From Streptomyces sp. AP-93 (GTDB lineage Bacteria; Actinomycetota; Actinomycetes; Streptomycetales; Streptomycetaceae), in NCBI RefSeq assembly GCF_022808175.1, contig NZ_JALGBX010000025.1, positions 62,001 to 126,000 of the forward strand: DNA of 64,000 nucleotides, read 5' to 3'. Below the pieces are notes generated by a model, which did not search any database, was not told where the DNA came from, and saw nothing but the letters and a program-made list of their open reading frames with translations. The translations under genes and the position numbers were made by a program. How positions within the stretch are numbered: the stretch's first letter is position 1; each line of letters opens with the position of its first letter. This document shows positions 60,203 to 64,000 of the stretch, one piece after another.

Positions 60203-62777
60203 GGCGGTCGCGCCAGCGGCGGCCCCCGGCCACAGGCGGCTGCGCCGGGACAGCGGCCGACCCCGCATGCTCCTGCGGGCGCCGCCCCACGTGCACCGTC
60301 ACGTCCTCCGTGGTCGCCGCCATGACAGAGCCGGCCCCCGACTGCACCCGGCCCCCCGCCCCGGGCGGCTGCGCCGGGACGGAGCCCTCCTGCCGCAGGG
60401 CCGCGGCCACCTCCCGGCAGTCCGCCTCCTTCTGCGACAGACCGACCTCACCGAAGCATTCCGCCGCCCGCTCGAAGGCCCGCACCGCCTCACCCCTCCG
60501 GTGCAGCTGGGCAAGCCCGAGCGCCATCAGCTGGGCGGCCCGGGCCTCGTCGGCCAGTTGTCCCGTGCCCGCGAACAGCTCGTGGGCACGCTCCGCCGAC
60601 TCCAAACCCTCCTCCAGCCGCCCGGCCTTCAGGTACAGCAGCCCCAGGTTGCTGAGAACGGGGGCCTGCCGGACGTGGTCGCCGACCTCCCCGAAGAGGG
60701 CGGCCGCTTCCTCCAACCGTACGACCGCTTCCTGTGGGTGCCCCGCGTCCACGAGCGACTTGGCGAGCCAGGTGAGCGACCAGGCCACCCCGTCCCGGTG
60801 ACCGAGTTCCCTCCGCAGCGCGAGGGCCCGTTCCGCCACGGCCAGGGACTCCTGACGGTGTCCGAACCGCCACAGCACTATCGCCAGGGAAGTCGACCAG
60901 GAAGCCTCCCGATGGCGGTCCCCGGTCTCCCGCATCAGCCCGATGGCCTGCCGGAACGCGTCGACGGACTCATCGGCGCGCCCCGTCTGTGAGTGGATGT
61001 AGGCAAGACGTGCCAGCGGTGGGCCCTGATCGTGCAGGCTCCCCAGCTCGCGGAAGATGCGCAGGGCTTCCTCGCTCGCCTCCCGCGCCTCCTCGAACCG
61101 GTCCAGTTCGCTGTACGCCTGACCCAGGTCGGCCAGCACCTTGCCCTCGCCCTCCCGAAAGGTCTCGCGGAGTAGGGGGAGCGCCTCCCGGAGCTGCTCC
61201 ACTCCCTCCTCCTCTCGCCCCCCGTCGACGAGAGCGGGGCCGTAGTTGGACAGCGCCACACCGAGGATCAACCGGTCGCCGCCCCGGCGCGCGGCCTCCA
61301 CCACCTGGCGCGTCATCACGAGGAGCTCCCGTCTGTACCCGTAGATCTTGAAGTACTCGCCCAGGTCCACGGCCATGAGCAGTGCGTCCCTGCACCGTCC
61401 GGTTTCGGCCGCGAAGCCCACGGTGGCCGAGGCCACGAGGCGTTCCGCTTCGAACCAGTGCAGAGCCTCCGTTGCCGAGGAGAAGCCCCGACCGGTTTGC
61501 GGTCTCCCGCCCAAGCCGAGGGCTGCCCGCGCTCCCCCTAGTTCAGCGAGCAGCCGGGCCAGGAAGCGTTCGATCGCCCTCTCCCGGCCGTCCTGCTGCG
61601 CACACTCCTCGCCACGCTCCAGGGCGTAGAGCCGCACCAGGTCGTGCATCCTCCACCGCCCCGAGCCGACCGGCTGCTCCATCAGCAGGCTGGCCCGTAC
61701 GAGCGCGGCCAGCGCGGGCCGCAGTCTGGCTGCCGCGGCCGTGAGGTCCTCGAGTTCGCCGTAACCAGTGACCAGGGCGGCGTAGAGCGTGGAGGTGTCC
61801 GGCCCCGGAACCACGGTCAGGAGCCGGAAGATCCGCGCCTGATCGGCCGGAAGCCGGGCGTACGACAGGTCGAAAGCGACCCGGACGCCGACCGGCACGT
61901 CACCGTCGCCCAAGCCGTCGACGTGCAGCTTCTCCAGCCGACTCCTCGCCTCCGTCAGCTGTCGGGCCAGCTCCGCCGCCGGCAGCCCCGGGTCCCCCGC
62001 CAGCAGCGCGCCCGCCACCGTCAGGGCCAGCGGCAGCCGCCCGCAACGCTCCGCGATCCGCGCCAGCGCCTCCGGTTCCGTGTCCGGGCGCGGGTCCTGC
62101 GGCCGGCTGCGGCGCAGCATGCCCTTGAGCAGCTCAACGGCGGGCCCAGCCGCCAGCTCGTCCAGGCTGATCAGCCGCGGAGTGAATCCCGGCGCGAGGA
62201 GCTGGTGGCGCGAGGTCACCAACAGCCGGTGCGTGGCGTCCGCCGGTACGAGGTCCCGCACCTGGGACACCGATCCGGCGTCGTCCGCCACGATCAGGAC
62301 CCGCTGACCGTCCCGGGCCAGTGCGGCCAACCTGGCCCGGTAAAGCGCCACTTGTCCCTCAGGAGACGGCGGCACGTCGGATTCCCCGATCCCGAGGCAG
62401 CGGAGCAGCTCCTGCACTGCCTGCGGCCCGCTCGTGGCGCCGTTCGGGGCGTAGCCGCTCAGCTGGAGGAAGAACACCCGCTCCTCGAACCAGCCGTACT
62501 CCAGCGCCCGATGGGCCGTCGCGAGGGCCAGCGCGCTCTTGCCTATGCCGGGGAGTCCGGCCACGACCGTCACCGGATCCCCGCCCTTTTCGAGCAGGTC
62601 CGTCAGCTCCTTGACCGCGCCCTCCCGCCCGACGAACGGGGCGGGCGGAGCGGGCAGGCCGGGCGAGGTCGGGGCCGGAGGGGCGGCCCCGGGCGGGTGG
62701 GCGACGTAGTCCCCCGCCACCGTCACCTGCGTGATCCGCGCCTGCCCCTCGGCCCGCGCCCGCTGCTCGGCGCTCAC
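60183..62777 (-). CDS. NB-ARC/TPR protein (STAND NTPase, NLR-like)
   Basis: An 864-aa signal-transduction ATPase. A short N-terminal motif (QRARAEGQARITQ, residues 5-17) precedes an NB-ARC domain with Walker A GLPGIGKS (74-81), Walker B LIVADD (161-166), CGRLPLAL and MHDLVR. The C-terminal half is about 7-8 TPR repeats, and the C-terminal tail has two PAQPPxAGGR copies. Its GTG overlaps the stop of the small membrane-protein gene (GTGA). The N-terminal motif recurs twice at the end of that partner protein. NLR-type proteins oligomerise on sensing a ligand; the trigger is unknown. Confidence 0.88.
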   Translation of the reverse strand: MSAEQRARAEGQARITQVTVAGDYVAHPPGAAPPAPTSPGLPAPPAPFVGREGAVKELTDLLEKGGDPVTVVAGLPGIGKSALALATAHRALEYGWFEERVFFLQLSGYAPNGATSGPQAVQELLRCLGIGESDVPPSPEGQVALYRARLAALARDGQRVLIVADDAGSVSQVRDLVPADATHRLLVTSRHQLLAPGFTPRLISLDELAAGPAVELLKGMLRRSRPQDPRPDTEPEALARIAERCGRLPLALTVAGALLAGDPGLPAAELARQLTEARSRLEKLHVDGLGDGDVPVGVRVAFDLSYARLPADQARIFRLLTVVPGPDTSTLYAALVTGYGELEDLTAAAARLRPALAALVRASLLMEQPVGSGRWRMHDLVRLYALERGEECAQQDGRERAIERFLARLLAELGGARAALGLGGRPQTGRGFSSATEALHWFEAERLVASATVGFAAETGRCRDALLMAVDLGEYFKIYGYRRELLVMTRQVVEAARRGGDRLILGVALSNYGPALVDGGREEEGVEQLREALPLLRETFREGEGKVLADLGQAYSELDRFEEAREASEEALRIFRELGSLHDQGPPLARLAYIHSQTGRADESVDAFRQAIGLMRETGDRHREASWSTSLAIVLWRFGHRQESLAVAERALALRRELGHRDGVAWSLTWLAKSLVDAGHPQEAVVRLEEAAALFGEVGDHVRQAPVLSNLGLLYLKAGRLEEGLESAERAHELFAGTGQLADEARAAQLMALGLAQLHRRGEAVRAFERAAECFGEVGLSQKEADCREVAAALRQEGSVPAQPPGAGGRVQSGAGSVMAATTEDVTVHVGRRPQEHAGSAAVPAQPPVAGGRRWRDRLRPRPR

Positions 62778-63142
62778 GGAGCCGGGTCCGGGTCCGGCTG
62801 CTCACCGCCGCCGGCGGCCGTCTGCTGGACGCGGGAGTCCCCGTCGGCGCGCGCCCGCTGGTCCACCGGGCCGGAGGCACCGCCGCCGGTCTGCGTGACC
62901 CGGCTGGTGCCGGAGGCACGGGCCCGCTGCCTCAGGGAGCTCTCCCCGCCGCCGGCCCACCACCCGCCGACCAGCGCACACACCGCGGCCATGGCCCCGC
63001 CGAATCCGGCGGCGGCCGACACCCGGTCGGAGTCCTTCTCCGGCAGCCAGCCGAAGGGGTCCCAGACCCCCAGCCGGAACCCGGCCAGGAAGGCGATCCC
63101 CGTCCCCCCGACGACCACAACCCACCGCAGCGGACGCGACAT
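62774..63142 (-). CDS. Two-helix membrane protein with repeated motif, NB-ARC partner
   Basis: 122 aa. Two hydrophobic helices (7-24, 44-62) are followed by a C-terminal, probably cytoplasmic tail with two copies of a 17-residue motif, QRARASGTSRVTQTGGG and QRARADGDSRVQQTAAG, the same pattern as the N-terminus of the coupled NB-ARC protein. It then ends in an acidic/Pro tail. The stop overlaps the NB-ARC start (GTGA). Role inferred: membrane effector or receptor recruited by motif stacking. ATG at 63142. Confidence 0.75.
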   Translation of the reverse strand: MSRPLRWVVVVGGTGIAFLAGFRLGVWDPFGWLPEKDSDRVSAAAGFGGAMAAVCALVGGWWAGGGESSLRQRARASGTSRVTQTGGGASGPVDQRARADGDSRVQQTAAGGGEQPDPDPAP

Positions 63143-63178
63143 TGATCCCCCTCGGCCGAAATTCTCCGAGAGCCGAAG

Positions 63179-63574
63179 CTAGCAGCCGAGCCCCCGGAAT
63201 TCGCACCAGACGACCTTCCCGGGCGCCCGGGGCAGCACCCCCCAGGCATCGGCCAGCGCCCCGACCAGCAGCAGCCCCCGCCCAGCCGTCCGCTCCTCGA
63301 TCCGCGACATCCCGGGCCCACTGTCGTGCACCTCGACGCGGACCGTCCCGTCGTACGTGAGCAGCCGCAGCAGGTAGCCCCGCCCGCGCGGGACCCCGTA
63401 CCGCAGCGCGTTGGTCGCCAGCTCGCTCACGCAGAGCAACACGTCATCGCGGCGGGAGCCTCGGCCCCACACCTTCAAGGTGTCACGTGTGAAGTGGCGT
63501 GCGGCGCAGACGGTTTGGGGTGAGCGCGAGTAGAGGCGCTCCTGCACCAGGGCGGGTTGAGTATGTAGATTCAC
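63179..63574 (-). CDS. RsbW-like ATP-binding (HATPase_c) protein
   Basis: A 131-aa GHKL ATPase of the anti-sigma RsbW type. The N-box is LLCVSELATNALRYG, the G1 box VEVHDSGPG, and the G2 box RGLLLVGALADAWG. In Streptomyces such small kinases sit beside XRE/DUF397 genes and may act as anti-sigma factors or ATP-dependent regulators. GTG at 63574. It diverges from the XRE gene at 63687, with a long inverted repeat between them. Confidence 0.85.
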   Translation of the reverse strand: MNLHTQPALVQERLYSRSPQTVCAARHFTRDTLKVWGRGSRRDDVLLCVSELATNALRYGVPRGRGYLLRLLTYDGTVRVEVHDSGPGMSRIEERTAGRGLLLVGALADAWGVLPRAPGKVVWCEFRGLGC

Positions 63575-63610
63575 CCGCCGATCGTCGCGTTACGTGACTA
63601 GCGTGGAGCA

Positions 63611-63646
63611 GTACGGCAACCCGTACTCAGTGATGAGTACGGGTTG
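63611..63646. promoter_or_regulatory. Inverted repeats between the RsbW-like and XRE genes
   Basis: A 13-bp perfect arm pair, caacccgtactca (63617-63629) and tgagtacgggttg (63634-63646), spacer GTGA; also GTACGG...CCGTAC (63611-63626), overlapping it. Several GTAC elements make this a likely operator of the XRE protein. Confidence 0.65.
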
Positions 63647-63686
63647 GTACGGGTACTACGCGGGCGCAGGTGGGGAGTTCACATTC

Positions 63687-64000
63687 ATGCCACCAAGGAA
63701 GCGGGCAAGGCCCAATTCGACGGCGATGCGGATGGTCGGCGAGCAGCTCGCTGTCTGCCGGATCGCCAAAGGACTGACCCAGAAGGAGCTCGGCAAGCTG
63801 GTCGGGCTCCAGGAGGAGAGCATTGCCTCCATCGAGCAGGGCAGGCGGCCACTGATGCCGGACGTGGCCGTCCTGCTGGACCAGGTCCTCGGACTTCCCG
63901 GGGTGTTCGCGGTCGCCGCACACAAGATGCCGCAGATCGACGTGATCCCGCCTTGGGCGGAGCCGCTGATCAACCTGGAACAGAAGGCCGTAGCGCTGTC
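63687..64000 (+). CDS. XRE-family regulator, 3' truncated by window edge
   Basis: The frame from ATG 63687 (ggggag about 10 bases upstream) encodes a basic N-terminus (PPRKRARPNST), then a helix-turn-helix (AVCRIAKGLTQKELGKLVGLQEESIASIEQGRRPL) and the start of a C-terminal domain that looks like DUF5753 (PPWAEPLINLEQKAVAL). It runs off the window. It is divergent from the RsbW-like gene across a long inverted repeat, so it probably regulates both. Confidence 0.82.
   Translation, partial: MPPRKRARPNSTAMRMVGEQLAVCRIAKGLTQKELGKLVGLQEESIASIEQGRRPLMPDVAVLLDQVLGLPGVFAVAAHKMPQIDVIPPWAEPLINLEQKAVAL

Overview
The window is a 64 kb piece of a very GC-rich actinobacterial chromosome, almost certainly Streptomyces. 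The evidence is GC-rich third codon positions, frequent GTG and TTG starts, a futalosine-type menaquinone locus, an XRE/DUF397 pair, DUF2637 and many secreted or lipoprotein genes. No tRNA, rRNA, CRISPR array or insertion sequence was found. Both ends cut a gene: a secreted Asp-box protein on the left and an XRE regulator on the right.

Layout. 1-9.6 kb: secreted proteins (Asp-box protein, lipase, beta-rich protein, tripeptidyl aminopeptidase) and a membrane-anchored P-loop ATPase with C-terminal TPRs. 9.6-16.6 kb: acyl-CoA ligase with a palindromic operator, DinB-like protein, an unusual winged-helix/PE-repeat/zinc-knuckle protein, an XRE-DUF397 pair, a frameshifted GNAT gene and an O-methyltransferase. 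16.6-19.5 kb: DUF6461 protein and a DAACS symporter behind a cysteine-rich leader peptide whose downstream RNA can hide the symporter ribosome binding site. 19.7-26.6 kb: menaquinone genes, namely mqnE, an Lrp/AsnC regulator, a UbiX-like flavin prenyltransferase, and an overlapping operon of UbiD-like decarboxylase, an unknown protein and a UbiA-like prenyltransferase. 26.7-30.4 kb: small membrane protein, LysR/MFS pair, and cupin/MarR pair sharing a 46-bp palindrome. 30.5-38.4 kb: System II cytochrome c maturation operon (TlpA, CcdA, ResB, CcsB), a lipoprotein deacetylase homologue, and hemL with a phosphatase. Menaquinone, cytochrome c maturation and haem synthesis genes thus form a respiratory neighbourhood.

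39-48.5 kb: FG-GAP secreted protein, quinone oxidoreductase/HxlR redox pair, Mut7-C protein, a 16-bp tandem array, SDR, polysaccharide deacetylase, Uma2 protein and a free-standing LAGLIDADG homing endonuclease. 48.5-57.4 kb: rtcB (convergent to the homing endonuclease and carrying a patch of atypical codons over its active site), two related lipoproteins, a DUF2637 membrane protein, and divergent lysS and argS. 57.4-64 kb: VapBC-like pair, VOC protein, a DUF3995 gene joined to the remnant of an ECF sigma factor, SRPBCC protein, then a two-gene NLR-like module (small two-helix membrane protein plus NB-ARC/TPR protein) linked by a shared repeated peptide motif, and a divergent RsbW-like/XRE pair with a long inverted repeat between them.

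The most interesting candidates are the motif-sharing NB-ARC/membrane protein pair, the leader-peptide attenuator on the symporter, and the homing endonuclease beside the locally recoded rtcB.
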